Shown in pieces: positions 26,375 to 36,354 of a stretch of 64,000 bases of DNA (its first letter is position 1; every line of letters starts with the position of its first letter). The stretch is from NCBI GenBank assembly GCA_021108035.1, contig JAIORQ010000058.1:1-64000 (forward strand), written 5' to 3'. The translations under genes were made by a program, and so were the position numbers. Under the pieces are notes generated by a model that worked only from the letters and a program-made list of their open reading frames with translations, did not search any database and had not been told where the DNA came from. This DNA comes from Bacteroidales bacterium (GTDB taxonomy: Bacteria > Bacteroidota > Bacteroidia > Bacteroidales > JAADGE01).

Positions 26375-26977
26375 TTATATTATTTTATCAAACAAGTGCA
26401 GTAAAAATTGATCTTCTTTTTTCTCAATTCTTAAAGCCCGTTCATTCATTTCTTCACACTTATTATTCAATTGCCCGATATTCGGCAATAAATAGTTTAT
26501 TGAGAGTTCAAAAATGTCTTCTATAAATAAAATGTTTTTTTCAGAATCAATGATTTTAATACTTGAAAATTTGTCCGAATTAATATCATAGATGTTTTTT
26601 ATTGTATTAATTATTTTTGTTTTGTCAGAATCCTTAAGTTGTTGAAAAGTTACATTAATAAAAAACAGTTCATTATTTAAAAAGTGAAAACTTTTAAGGA
26701 TATTATATTTTGAAAATTTGATATTATAAAAAAGAATAAAATGAGATTTGTCAATTTCAGAGCGCTCTTTAAAAACCGGTTTCCCAAATCGTTTAATAAT
26801 ATTATTCTTTTTTAAATGCAATAGTTTTGAATTATTAAGAAATGCATAAGGAATTGAAAGAACATCTTTCATGTTAAATATTGACAGGTAATACTCCAAG
26901 CTCTGATATTTCAGAAAGTAAGTATAATAATAATAATCATTTTGATTTTTTCTTATGTGCTTATTTAAATATTTCAT
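26375..26977 (-). CDS. hypothetical protein, 200 aa
   Basis: A soluble, Lys/Asn/Ile-rich protein without signal peptide or membrane segment. It starts with a run of tyrosines (DYYYYTYF, about 14-21) and ends in a probable helix (about 168-195). I recognise no family. It is the first gene of the small divergent operon. Its promoter has the shared box exactly 22 bp from TAATTTTG, so it probably responds to the same signal as the neighbouring kinase and T9SS genes. A cytoplasmic helper of the two small membrane proteins is possible but unsupported. Confidence 0.5.
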   Translation of the reverse strand: MKYLNKHIRKNQNDYYYYTYFLKYQSLEYYLSIFNMKDVLSIPYAFLNNSKLLHLKKNNIIKRFGKPVFKERSEIDKSHFILFYNIKFSKYNILKSFHFLNNELFFINVTFQQLKDSDKTKIINTIKNIYDINSDKFSSIKIIDSEKNILFIEDIFELSINYLLPNIGQLNNKCEEMNERALRIEKKEDQFLLHLFDKII

Positions 26978-26999
26978 TTTTCGCCTTTTAAATCATAAG

Positions 27000-27045
27000 C
27001 AAAATTATTACTTATAAACCAATCTTATTTAGGTGAAAATACTTA
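27000..27045 (-). promoter_or_regulatory. box-N22-TAnnTTTG promoter of the divergent small-membrane operon
   Basis: On the minus strand TAATTTTG (27000-27007) is preceded after exactly 22 bp by a box ending ACCTA (27030-27044). The ATG at 26977 follows 22 bp after the -7 element. The box is near-symmetric, so it can be read in both directions. Confidence 0.55.
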
Positions 27046-27209
27046 TATAAATTTTGCATTAAAAATGGTGTAAAATACCTATACAGATTTTATCTGATAT
27101 TTCAATTTTTTGTTAAATTTTTTATATGGGTGATTTAACTCAAATTTCTAAAAATATTTCAATTAGTATTTTTAACTCTTAATAATGCATTGATTCCGCC
27201 TTACATTTG
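27031..27209 (+). promoter_or_regulatory. multi-box promoter of the T9SS type B operon
   Basis: TACATTTG (27202-27209) is preceded after exactly 22 bp by AGTATTTTTAACTCT (27165-27179). Further box-like sites lie at about 27128-27142 (GGTGATTTAACTCA type), 27067-27080 (GGTGTAAAATACCT) and 27031-27046 (AGGTGAAAATACTTAT); the last two are 36 bp apart. The ATG at 27251 is 41 bp past the -7 element. Confidence 0.6.
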
Positions 27210-27250
27210 TATTAGAAATTAAAAATTATTAACGCATAAATTATAAAGTC

Positions 27251-27745
27251 ATGAAAAAATATATGAAAATAATTTGGATCACGGCAATTATTTGCTTCTC
27301 GGGAAGCAGCATTGTCGTATTGGGTAATAATTCTTTTCCGACAAAAGTGCCTGATAAAACTTTTAAAGTAAGCAGTAAATCAAAAACAGTTAAAATGGTA
27401 AAAGGACAAACCTATCGTATGAAAATGAAATTAAGAGAAAACAGGTATTATTTTCTTTCGGTAAAAGGAAAAAAAAGTTTGGGTTGTGTTCAATATAAGA
27501 TCATAAATGCTAATAATGAAAATTCAATCATTTTTGATAATTCTGCTTATGAATTTGATAATAATATGACCTTTTATAATGAATTTGAAAGAGAAGTTAT
27601 TGTAGAAATAAGAACCATGCCTTGTTGCCTAAGTGAAAATCTGATTAAAAAATACGGAGTAAAATTACTTTTTGCAAACAAAAAACTGAAAAAAAATGAA
27701 GACTCTGATATTAACAATAATTATAATTTGTACGCAATTAATTAA
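27251..27745 (+). CDS. secreted hypothetical protein, first gene of T9SS operon
   Basis: A signal peptide (about 1-25) is followed by about 140 residues with beta character, a basic first half (KVSSKSKTVKMVKGQTY) and three cysteines (one at LGCVQY, two adjacent at MPCCLS). No named family is recognised. It is the first gene after the multi-box promoter. Its last 50 bp overlap, in another frame, the start and signal peptide of the PKD adhesin gene, which implies translational coupling. A periplasmic or surface helper of the adhesin is a reasonable guess. Confidence 0.62.
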   Translation: MKKYMKIIWITAIICFSGSSIVVLGNNSFPTKVPDKTFKVSSKSKTVKMVKGQTYRMKMKLRENRYYFLSVKGKKSLGCVQYKIINANNENSIIFDNSAYEFDNNMTFYNEFEREVIVEIRTMPCCLSENLIKKYGVKLLFANKKLKKNEDSDINNNYNLYAIN

Positions 27746-30700
27746 TATTAAAGCCCAAGTTCAAGCAAATTTTAATGCTGATAAAACTGAAGGTTGTAAT
27801 TCAATTGTCGTTACTTTTGAAAATCTTTCCACTCCGCCTGCAGGTTTAACATACTTATGGGATTTTGGCAACGGAAGTACTTCAACATTTTTTGAACCTA
27901 CTGTTGCATATATACTACCGGGAAGTTATACCGTAAAATTAATTGTGTCTGACGGTTTAGAATCTGATACTTTGACGAAAGAAAATTATATTAATGTTTA
28001 TTCACAACCACAAGTAAATATTGATATCACAGGAGAAGATATTGGATGTGCTCCTCATAACATTCAATTTCTTGATAATTCACAAGCCGGAAGCGGTTCA
28101 ATTGTTATGTGGCATTGGGATTTTGGCGACGGAACAATTAGTACCGAACAAAATCCTTTCCATACATTCTATTACCAAAGTGATTTTTCAGTATCATTAA
28201 TAGTTACTGATGATAATAACTGTACGGGAATAGGCTCTTACGAGAATTTAATTTCTGTATTTAAACCTACTGCTGACTTTCTCGCTGACCCTGTTAATTC
28301 CTGTATGTCATCATTGGAAGTAAATTTTTATAACAATTCAAGCGGATCAGGTAATTTGAGTTTTGAATGGGATTTTGGGGACGGTTCTACATCTGAAGAA
28401 ACTCATCCCGTACATACCTATAATTCTAACGGAAACTACAGTGTAGAACTTATTACTACTGATGAACTGTTATGTTCTGATACTGTGATCAGGGAAAACT
28501 ATATTGTTTTATCAGGTGTTAATGCAGAATTTACAGTTGATAGAGATACTATATGTCCGAATGAAGATCTCCTGATTACAAATCTGTCAGTAGATGCAAA
28601 ATCTTATTTGTGGGATTTTGGTGACGGTACTTTTTCAGAAGTTGAAAATCCGGTTCACAGTTATTCTCTCCCCGGTAATTATGAAATAACACTGACAGCT
28701 GATCATATATTCGGTTGTGTTGATACATACAGTATTATGATTAATGTTGAAGATGTAACAGCAGATTTTTATTTGTCTGATGAGTTTGCATGTGAAATTC
28801 CTGTATCAATTGAATATTATAATAATTCACAAAATGCAGTCAGTTATGAATGGCATTTTGGAAACGGTGAAATATCTTATGAAACAAATCCGGTTGTTAT
28901 TTATGATAAAAAAGGTATATATACTGATACTCTTATTGCTGTTAGTTCACATGGCTGCAGAGCTAAAAAAGTTATAGAAAACAGTTTGACAATTTTATTA
29001 CCCCGAGCATATTTTAAGCCTAACATGTGGGTTGATCCATGGGATATTAAAGGCTGTGCTCCTTTAACAGTTAATTTCACTGACGAATCATCTTATCAAA
29101 CTGAATATGATGAAATTACAAATTATTACTGGAATTTTGGAGACGGCAGTCAAAGCAACGAAGAAAATCCGATCCATGTTTTTAGTGATGTAGGAGTATA
29201 TAATGTGAGTTATTTTTTTGAAACTCAAAGAGGGTGTGTTTCCACATCATATTATGCTAAAGCAAAAGTAGGAACAGAACAAACAGCAGATTTTATTAAA
29301 AACTTACCGGATACAATTTGTGCTTCTCAAGCAATTCAGTTCTTTGACAAATCTCAAGACAGTACACTTATAAATGAATGGTATTGGAGATTTGGTGACG
29401 GCGAATATTCATTAATACAAGATCCGGTTCATACTTATGTAGATACAGGATATATGGATGTGAAGTTACAAGCATATTATAACGGTTGCGGAGTTGCTGA
29501 AGAAAAGGAAAACTTTGTTTATGTAAAAGGTCCGATTGTCAAAATTGATTATAATATAGAATGTGATAATCCGTATGAAGCGTTCTTAAACAGTAATGCA
29601 ATTGGCGTTGAAAAGGTATATTGGGATTTTGGAGATGGTTCACCTGTTGATTCAATAAATATTAATCCTAATCATACATATCCGAATAATGAAAATTATA
29701 CTGTAAATTTAACTGCTGTTAACAATAGTAATAACTGTAGTTTCTCATCAAGCAAAATAATTATAGTCAGAGATATAAAAGCTGATTTTAAAATTGAAAA
29801 TTACATAGGTTGTGAAAACTTAAACGTTAAGTTAAGCAGTAAAAATTGCCAAGACGAATCTTGTTTTTTCAATAACAGTTTATATGGAAAGTATTTTTGG
29901 GATTTTGGTGACGGTAACACATTATTAACTAATTCCGTTGAAATATCGCATATTTATAAAAATAAAGGAAACTATTCCTTAAAATTACTGGTAAGTGATT
30001 TAAGGGGTTGTAAAGATTCTCTTATAAAAGAAGTTAAAATATTTAAACCTGAACCGGATTTTAATGCAGATGATCTAATTGGTTGTATGCCAATGGAAGT
30101 AACTTTTAATAATTTATCCGAAAGTGATACTGCAATAGTTTCTTGGGAATGGAACTTTGGCGATAATACATCGTCAAGTGTCGAAAATCCTGTACATTCA
30201 TATAATGAGTTCGGAATTTTTGATCTGTCATTAACAGCAGTGGATGCATTAGGTTGTGTAGGAACAATTAATAAAAATAATTATATTGAAGCACTTCAAC
30301 CTGTTCCGGATTTTACGGTTGATGATAATACTGTTTGTCTATGTGATACAATCAGTTTCTTCCCTCAAGATACAAGCAATATTATCTCATATCAATGGGA
30401 TTTTGGTGACGGATCATCATCAAAAGAAGTTTATCCTAAACATAAATATGATAATCCCGGCTATTATTCCGTTACTTTAACTTTAATTGATGAACAAGGA
30501 TGTGATTCAACTCAAATTATTAATAACTTAATTTACATTCAAGATATTCCGGTTCCTAAAATATCTTCTTCAGACGTTTTAGCTGACTGCTATCCCTTTC
30601 AAGTTAATTTTATTGACAGTACTGATAATTCTGATATAATTGATTGGTATTGGGATTTTGGAGATGGTGAAACCTCTTCTCATTTAAAAAATCCGGTGCA

Positions 30701-32030
30701 TATTTATACAAAACCCGGCAGTTATGATGTTAGTTTGAGTGTTACAACAGGAAACGGATGTACGGGAGAACATACAGAATTTAATTATATTGAAATAAAG
30801 GGCCCCGTTGCTGTTATTAATGCACCTGATACTGTTTGCAGAAATGAAGAAGCATTGTTTATTGCAGAAGATCAAGAAGATGTGTTTGGTCTGCAATGGA
30901 TATTCGGTGACGGAAGTACTTCATCTGAAGACACAGTATATCACACTTATGATGATATTGGATATATGTATCCCATATTACTGTTAAAAAGTGATGATCT
31001 GGGTACTTGTGACAAATATTTGACAGACTCATTGTACATTCCACAGCTTTTGCCTGAAATAATTGTTGTTGATAATATGTATTCAGATTGTGTACCTTTT
31101 GAATTTAATGCATATAATAATTGTACCGTAGCTGATACTTGGTTTTGGGATTTTGGTGACGGTTCATATTCAAGTGTCTCGGATCCTGTTCATACCTATC
31201 CCAATGCTAATATTTATACAGTTAGATTAATAATTACTAACAATTTCGGGTGTAGTGATTCATCTGAAGTATTAGTTGAAGCTTTTCCGTTACCGGTTAT
31301 TACTCCTATAAATGACACTTTGATATGTCGAGGAGACGAAATTCAATTAAAAGTATCCGGAGCAGAAAACTATAACTGGTTACCTAAAATGTATTTGGAT
31401 GATCAATATGCAAATATGCCAAACTCTAAACCTGATTCTACAATTACATATACAGTTATTGGTACAGATATAAACGGTTGCATAAATAATTCAAGTTTAA
31501 CTCTCACTGTTCAGCAAGAACCTCAAGTTAATATTAATGATACTGCTGTTATTATTGGAGAACAAGTAATATTAAATGCATATTCAGATGATATTTTAAC
31601 TTATGAATGGTTTCCCGATTATGAATTAAGTTGTAATGACTGTCCTGTAATTACTGCAATTCCTATGGAATCTACTTTATATGAAATAACCGTAACTGAT
31701 ACTGCTAAATGCTTTTCTTTAACTTATGATGTGTTTATTGATATTATTAAAGAATATACAGTAGATGTACCCGCTGCATTTACTCCGAACGGAGACGGAA
31801 TTAATGATATGATTTTTGTAAAAGGATGGGGTGTTGATAATTTAATTCTTTTCAAAATTTTTAATCGTTACGGAGAAATTGTATTTGAAACTACTGATAA
31901 ATATATTGGCTGGGATGGTACTTATAAAGGAGAAATGCAAGGAGTTGAAACTTATACATACTTTGTATCAGTAGAAACATATGAAAATGAAATTTTAACT
32001 AAAAGAGGTACAATTAAACTTTTAAAATAA
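27696..32030 (+). CDS. giant PKD-repeat adhesin with T9SS type B sorting domain
   Basis: A signal peptide (1-20, ending NIKAQ) precedes 14 PKD domains between about residues 25 and 1200, each marked by W-x-FGDG or a close variant and a P-x-H-x-Y turn. Two further Ig-like domains follow (about 1200-1350). The end is the gliding-motility-associated type B C-terminal domain (PAAFTPNGDGINDMIFVKG through GWDGTYKGE to RGTIKLLK). Type B domains route proteins through T9SS and are usually held by a PorP/SprF partner, which is encoded 5 bp downstream. Role: a long cell-surface adhesin or filament protein. Cysteines recur in most PKD units (GC near each start), suggesting disulphides. Confidence 0.92.
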   Translation: MKTLILTIIIICTQLINIKAQVQANFNADKTEGCNSIVVTFENLSTPPAGLTYLWDFGNGSTSTFFEPTVAYILPGSYTVKLIVSDGLESDTLTKENYINVYSQPQVNIDITGEDIGCAPHNIQFLDNSQAGSGSIVMWHWDFGDGTISTEQNPFHTFYYQSDFSVSLIVTDDNNCTGIGSYENLISVFKPTADFLADPVNSCMSSLEVNFYNNSSGSGNLSFEWDFGDGSTSEETHPVHTYNSNGNYSVELITTDELLCSDTVIRENYIVLSGVNAEFTVDRDTICPNEDLLITNLSVDAKSYLWDFGDGTFSEVENPVHSYSLPGNYEITLTADHIFGCVDTYSIMINVEDVTADFYLSDEFACEIPVSIEYYNNSQNAVSYEWHFGNGEISYETNPVVIYDKKGIYTDTLIAVSSHGCRAKKVIENSLTILLPRAYFKPNMWVDPWDIKGCAPLTVNFTDESSYQTEYDEITNYYWNFGDGSQSNEENPIHVFSDVGVYNVSYFFETQRGCVSTSYYAKAKVGTEQTADFIKNLPDTICASQAIQFFDKSQDSTLINEWYWRFGDGEYSLIQDPVHTYVDTGYMDVKLQAYYNGCGVAEEKENFVYVKGPIVKIDYNIECDNPYEAFLNSNAIGVEKVYWDFGDGSPVDSININPNHTYPNNENYTVNLTAVNNSNNCSFSSSKIIIVRDIKADFKIENYIGCENLNVKLSSKNCQDESCFFNNSLYGKYFWDFGDGNTLLTNSVEISHIYKNKGNYSLKLLVSDLRGCKDSLIKEVKIFKPEPDFNADDLIGCMPMEVTFNNLSESDTAIVSWEWNFGDNTSSSVENPVHSYNEFGIFDLSLTAVDALGCVGTINKNNYIEALQPVPDFTVDDNTVCLCDTISFFPQDTSNIISYQWDFGDGSSSKEVYPKHKYDNPGYYSVTLTLIDEQGCDSTQIINNLIYIQDIPVPKISSSDVLADCYPFQVNFIDSTDNSDIIDWYWDFGDGETSSHLKNPVHIYTKPGSYDVSLSVTTGNGCTGEHTEFNYIEIKGPVAVINAPDTVCRNEEALFIAEDQEDVFGLQWIFGDGSTSSEDTVYHTYDDIGYMYPILLLKSDDLGTCDKYLTDSLYIPQLLPEIIVVDNMYSDCVPFEFNAYNNCTVADTWFWDFGDGSYSSVSDPVHTYPNANIYTVRLIITNNFGCSDSSEVLVEAFPLPVITPINDTLICRGDEIQLKVSGAENYNWLPKMYLDDQYANMPNSKPDSTITYTVIGTDINGCINNSSLTLTVQQEPQVNINDTAVIIGEQVILNAYSDDILTYEWFPDYELSCNDCPVITAIPMESTLYEITVTDTAKCFSLTYDVFIDIIKEYTVDVPAAFTPNGDGINDMIFVKGWGVDNLILFKIFNRYGEIVFETTDKYIGWDGTYKGEMQGVETYTYFVSVETYENEILTKRGTIKLLK

Positions 32031-32035
32031 CAATT

Positions 32036-33052
32036 ATGAGACATTTCTATTTCATATCATTTATAATAATATTTTTGATTTACGGTAATACCGGTAACAG
32101 CCAAGATATCCATTTTTCAAAATTCTTATCTGCACCTCTTATTTTAAATCCGGCTAATACAACAAATTATCACGGTAATTGGTGTCTGATTTCAAATTTT
32201 AGAAATCAAGGAACAGGAACACCGGATCCTTATGTAACAACATCTGTTGCATTTGATTTTCCGGTTTATATAAAAAATGAAAGAGCAGGTATCGGTTTTA
32301 TATGGATAAACGATAAATCAGCTCAAAATACCTTATTTGTAAACAAGTTGTATTTAAGTTCAGCTTATTTTGTCAGAATATCACAAAGATCGTACTTACA
32401 TATGGGATTACAAGCAGGTTATGTTCATAAAAAGTTTGATTATAATAATCTTACATTTCCTGACCAATTTGACATGACATCAGGTTATTTTAATTCAGAC
32501 ATGTACACAAATGAAGTTTTAGAGAACTCAACATTATCATATTTAGATTTAAATTGGGGCTTAATATGGAGTTATAAAGCTCCGAAATTTACATCAGAAA
32601 TTGGTGCTGCAATGTTTCATTATAATACTCCTCAAGAATCATTTTCAACTATTGAAAACAGGTTAAAGCCCAGATATGTTTATCATGCTTTTTTTGAAAA
32701 ACTTTTTTTGAAAAACTTTTTTATCAAACCAAAAGCTCTTTATGTGAATCAAAATATGGCTTCAGAATTATTGATAGGTTTTGATACCGGATTGCTGTTT
32801 CCGGAAAATAAAATAACTAAAAGCTTTTATGTTGGTGCATTTTTCAGAGGAGGATTTATGAGAAATCCGGATGCTTTTATTTTTAAGACAGGATTTAACT
32901 ATAAGAATTTTGATATTTCATTAGGATATGATCTGGAAGTTCCGGGACACAACTTATTTATATATACCAAGAACTCGTTTGAATTGTCTGTAAGCTTTAG
33001 AAGACCGGAGACAAATATTAAAAATAAAACTATTCCGTGTTCAATTTTTTAA
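32036..33052 (+). CDS. PorP/SprF family T9SS outer membrane protein
   Basis: A signal peptide is followed by the family opening QDIHFSKFLSAPLILNPANT and about 300 residues of amphipathic strands, consistent with a beta-barrel ending in an aromatic-rich strand. PorP/SprF proteins act with T9SS to export or anchor type B CTD cargo, and are typically encoded right after that cargo, as here. At 338 residues it has normal length. It is separated by 5 bp from the adhesin and 21 bp from the OmpA gene. Confidence 0.9.
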   Translation: MRHFYFISFIIIFLIYGNTGNSQDIHFSKFLSAPLILNPANTTNYHGNWCLISNFRNQGTGTPDPYVTTSVAFDFPVYIKNERAGIGFIWINDKSAQNTLFVNKLYLSSAYFVRISQRSYLHMGLQAGYVHKKFDYNNLTFPDQFDMTSGYFNSDMYTNEVLENSTLSYLDLNWGLIWSYKAPKFTSEIGAAMFHYNTPQESFSTIENRLKPRYVYHAFFEKLFLKNFFIKPKALYVNQNMASELLIGFDTGLLFPENKITKSFYVGAFFRGGFMRNPDAFIFKTGFNYKNFDISLGYDLEVPGHNLFIYTKNSFELSVSFRRPETNIKNKTIPCSIF

Positions 33053-33073
33053 TTAAATGTAAAGATAAAAAAG

Positions 33074-35155
33074 ATGAAAAAGACATTAATTATAACAATA
33101 TTCATAATAACTTACTTTTCAGCCTATAATCAAACTAATGATTTTATTCAACTGAAAGATTGGCAATTAATAGGTTATGCAAAAAGTGCTGAGCGTTTTA
33201 GTGATAATTATACGGCAATAGATTATTACAGTGAATATTATAAAAGAAACAAAAATAATGATAAGATATCATTCAAACTTGCAAATTTATATTTTGATGT
33301 TAAAGATTATCAAAGTGCAAAACCAATTTATTATGATTTATATATTGTCGGGAAAAAAAAGTATTCAAGATCTTTATTCAAATATGCTCAAATATTAAAA
33401 GTTGAAGAAAATTATAACAGTGCTGTATATTATTTTGAGATATACAGAGATAATTTATTAATACATGAGGAGAAATCAAAGCAAGATTTATATTTTTTCT
33501 TAACAGAGCATGAAATCGAAGGATGTGAGATTGCTGATTTTAATGATAAAAATAAAAATAATATCAGAATTCATCCGCTTAATAATTCAATAAATAAAGC
33601 TCATAAAGAATATGCTCCTATTATTTGGAATGACACATTATTAATATATTCATCGTTAATGTCAGACACTATACCTGTTATTAGTGTAGATCAGAATTTT
33701 GATTTGCCTGTCGATAAATTTTATGCCGCTAAATATATTAATAATACATGGCAAGGCGGGTTTAATCCTCCTAAACCTTTTTTTAATTATGACAGTCTTT
33801 ATTCATCAAACGGAGTTTTTTCAGATGATAATAAACGATTTTATTTTACCGTAAGCAAAAAAAATCAAGAAGGTAAACTTATAAGTTCTATATATGAAAG
33901 CAGATATGAGACCGGTGAATGGAAAGTTCCGGAAAAATTAGATGAAAGAATTAATTTAAAAAAATATACATCAACACAACCTGCAATCGGAAAGTGTTAT
34001 AACAAAGATTTTGACATCATTTATTTTGTCTCCGATCGACCCGGTGGTGTCGGAGGAATGGACATTTGGTATACCGTATATGACAAGCCGAATGATACCT
34101 ATAAGACACCTGCAAATGCAGGCAGCTATATTAACACGCCCGGAAATGAAATTACTCCTTATTTTGAAAAGTCAACAAAAACATTGTATTTCAGTTCTGA
34201 CGGTTTAGCCGGATACGGAGGGTTTGATATTTATAAAACAATAGGTGAATTAATTAATTGGACTCCTTCAGAAAATTTGGGATTACCGCTAAATTCAGGC
34301 TTTGATGATGTTTATTATACCCATAATAAAGAAAACGGATTTGGATTTATTGTATCAAACAGAAGTGAAAGCAAGGTTTTAAAAAGCCCGAATTGTTGTT
34401 ATGATATTTTTCAATACAATTTAATTGAAAAAAATGATCTTGAAATTTCAGGTGTTATATATGAGACAGATAATCAATTTGTTAACAGAATTATGAAAGA
34501 TGAGAATGTCAATAATACAATTTCTAAAGAAAGTGAAATAACTTCACTTAATTCAATTGTTGAGTTACATATTGAAAACAAAAATACAGGTGAGTATATA
34601 TATATTGAAACTGATACAACTGAAATTGACGGAAGTTTTAACTTCAATGTCGAAGAAGATCATAATTATATGCTTACAGTATTAAAAGATAATTATACAC
34701 CTGCCGTAATTAATTTCAATACTAATAATATTAAAGAACGATTATTTGTATTAGATCCGGTTACTATAATTCCGCTTCAAAAAGAACCGATATCAATTGA
34801 TAATATTTATTTCGAATTTAACAAATGGGATATTACAAATGCATCAGCAAAATTTATAGATACTACTTTGCTTGTTATTATGCAAAGATATAAAGACCTG
34901 GTTATTGAAGTAAGCGCACATACTGACGGAATTGGCAGTGATGATTATAATTTAGTATTATCAAAAAACAGAGCGGAAAGTGTTGTTAATTATCTGAAAT
35001 TTAAGGGAATTCAACGTTCAAGGATAATTGCAAAAGGATACGGAGAAGCAAGACCTGTTGAAAACGAAACAACTGCGGACGGATCTTATATACCCGAAGC
35101 TGCTGAACAAAACAGAAGAATTGAATTTAGAATAATAGGAATAATCATTCAGTAG
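33074..35155 (+). CDS. OmpA-family protein with TPR and PD40 propeller (PorE-like)
   Basis: A signal peptide (1-19) is followed by TPR-like repeats (about 35-150), a PD40/WD40-like propeller region (about 170-450; motifs YFVSDRPGGVGGMDIW and YFSSDGLAGYGGFDIY), a carboxypeptidase-regulatory-type domain (about 485-565) and an OmpA C-terminal domain (about 575-690; FEFNKWDI, ISAHTDG-like VSAHTDGIGSD, and NRRIEFRI). This matches the PorE/TPR-PD40-OmpA proteins that bind peptidoglycan and partner T9SS. In this trio it would tether the PorP/SprF-adhesin complex to the cell wall. It is probably the last gene of the operon, although a REC-kinase follows 105 bp later. Confidence 0.9.
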   Translation: MKKTLIITIFIITYFSAYNQTNDFIQLKDWQLIGYAKSAERFSDNYTAIDYYSEYYKRNKNNDKISFKLANLYFDVKDYQSAKPIYYDLYIVGKKKYSRSLFKYAQILKVEENYNSAVYYFEIYRDNLLIHEEKSKQDLYFFLTEHEIEGCEIADFNDKNKNNIRIHPLNNSINKAHKEYAPIIWNDTLLIYSSLMSDTIPVISVDQNFDLPVDKFYAAKYINNTWQGGFNPPKPFFNYDSLYSSNGVFSDDNKRFYFTVSKKNQEGKLISSIYESRYETGEWKVPEKLDERINLKKYTSTQPAIGKCYNKDFDIIYFVSDRPGGVGGMDIWYTVYDKPNDTYKTPANAGSYINTPGNEITPYFEKSTKTLYFSSDGLAGYGGFDIYKTIGELINWTPSENLGLPLNSGFDDVYYTHNKENGFGFIVSNRSESKVLKSPNCCYDIFQYNLIEKNDLEISGVIYETDNQFVNRIMKDENVNNTISKESEITSLNSIVELHIENKNTGEYIYIETDTTEIDGSFNFNVEEDHNYMLTVLKDNYTPAVINFNTNNIKERLFVLDPVTIIPLQKEPISIDNIYFEFNKWDITNASAKFIDTTLLVIMQRYKDLVIEVSAHTDGIGSDDYNLVLSKNRAESVVNYLKFKGIQRSRIIAKGYGEARPVENETTADGSYIPEAAEQNRRIEFRIIGIIIQ

Positions 35156-35260
35156 AATAAGAATAATATTGCAAATAAACTGACTGCTGAATAAACAAAC
35201 ATTTAATAAATTATGTGTATAATAAGAAATACATATTCAAAAAAATATAAGACACTTAAA

Positions 35261-36349
35261 ATGAAGACAATACTTATAGTAGAAGACAGTAATGAAATCA
35301 GAGAAGAGATCAGTGACATCTTCAAAATGGAAAATTATAATGTTTTTGAAGCTTCAAACGGTCACGAAGGCTATATTGCTGCAATTAATGAAATTCCGGA
35401 TTTAATTATTTCGGATATTCTAATGCCGCTTGTAAACGGATACGGGATGTATGAGAGACTAAAAGAAAATCCTTTAACTGATAATATACCGGTTATATTT
35501 CTCTCGGCACTATCTTCTGATAACGATATCAGAAAAGGTATGAATTTAGGCGCCGACGATTATTTAACCAAACCGCTTATCCCTAAAGACCTGATTCTTG
35601 CAGCTAATAATAAATTAGAAAAATATGCAAAAATTGAAAGTAAAGTCGAAAATCTTAAAATAAATATTACCGAAGTATTGCAACATGAATTGAGAACACC
35701 TTTAAACGGAATAGTTGGTTTTTCTGATTATTTAAGAGAAAGGGTTTTTGATTTGCCCAAAGAGGAAGTTGAAAAAATTGTAAATCATATATATAAAAGC
35801 GGTAAAAGGCTTCATATTCTCGTTGAAAAATACTTAAATTATGCCGATTTAAAAATGAAATCAATACAAACAAGTGAATTGAAAAAAATTAAAAAATGTG
35901 AATATTTTAATACGGCTGAAATTATTAATTATGTTGCAGAAGAAATCGGAAAAAGGTATAACAGACAAGAAGATTTTATTATTGATACAACATTTGCAGA
36001 AGTGAAAATGGATGAATTTATGTTTGTTAAGATAATTGAAGAGTTAATAGAAAATGCTTTGAAATTTTCAAAAAAAGGTGGTAAAATAAAGATATCATCT
36101 GATGCGAATAATGATCGTTTAAAAATAAGAATTAAAAATGAAGGAATAGGAATGACTTCAGATGAAATAAGAAATATTAATGATTTCAGACAATTTAATA
36201 AGAAATTATTAGCTCAAAACGGGTCCGGAATCGGCTTATCTATTGTTCAACTTATTACCGAAATTTATAATATCGAATTTAATATTATCAGCATGTATAA
36301 GCAATATTTAACAGCAATATTAATATTCAATAATAATTTTAATATATAA
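35261..36349 (+). CDS. REC-histidine kinase, short form
   Basis: The ATG at 35261 is preferred to 35213 because it begins the receiver directly (MKTILIVEDSNEIREE); the upstream ATG adds 16 atypical residues. The receiver (1-120) has Asp52 in ISDILMP and the Lys in LTKPLIP. HisKA follows with His142 (LQHELRTPLNGIVGFSDYL), then HATPase_c with ENALKFSKKGGKI, NEGIGM and GSGIGLSIV. No PAS domain lies between. The receiver resembles the lone one at 24442, so both may serve the same relay. Its position right after the T9SS operon suggests control of, or by, surface contact. It is followed by a copy of the 131-bp repeat. Confidence 0.86.
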   Translation: MKTILIVEDSNEIREEISDIFKMENYNVFEASNGHEGYIAAINEIPDLIISDILMPLVNGYGMYERLKENPLTDNIPVIFLSALSSDNDIRKGMNLGADDYLTKPLIPKDLILAANNKLEKYAKIESKVENLKINITEVLQHELRTPLNGIVGFSDYLRERVFDLPKEEVEKIVNHIYKSGKRLHILVEKYLNYADLKMKSIQTSELKKIKKCEYFNTAEIINYVAEEIGKRYNRQEDFIIDTTFAEVKMDEFMFVKIIEELIENALKFSKKGGKIKISSDANNDRLKIRIKNEGIGMTSDEIRNINDFRQFNKKLLAQNGSGIGLSIVQLITEIYNIEFNIISMYKQYLTAILIFNNNFNI

Positions 36350-36354
36350 AAGTT

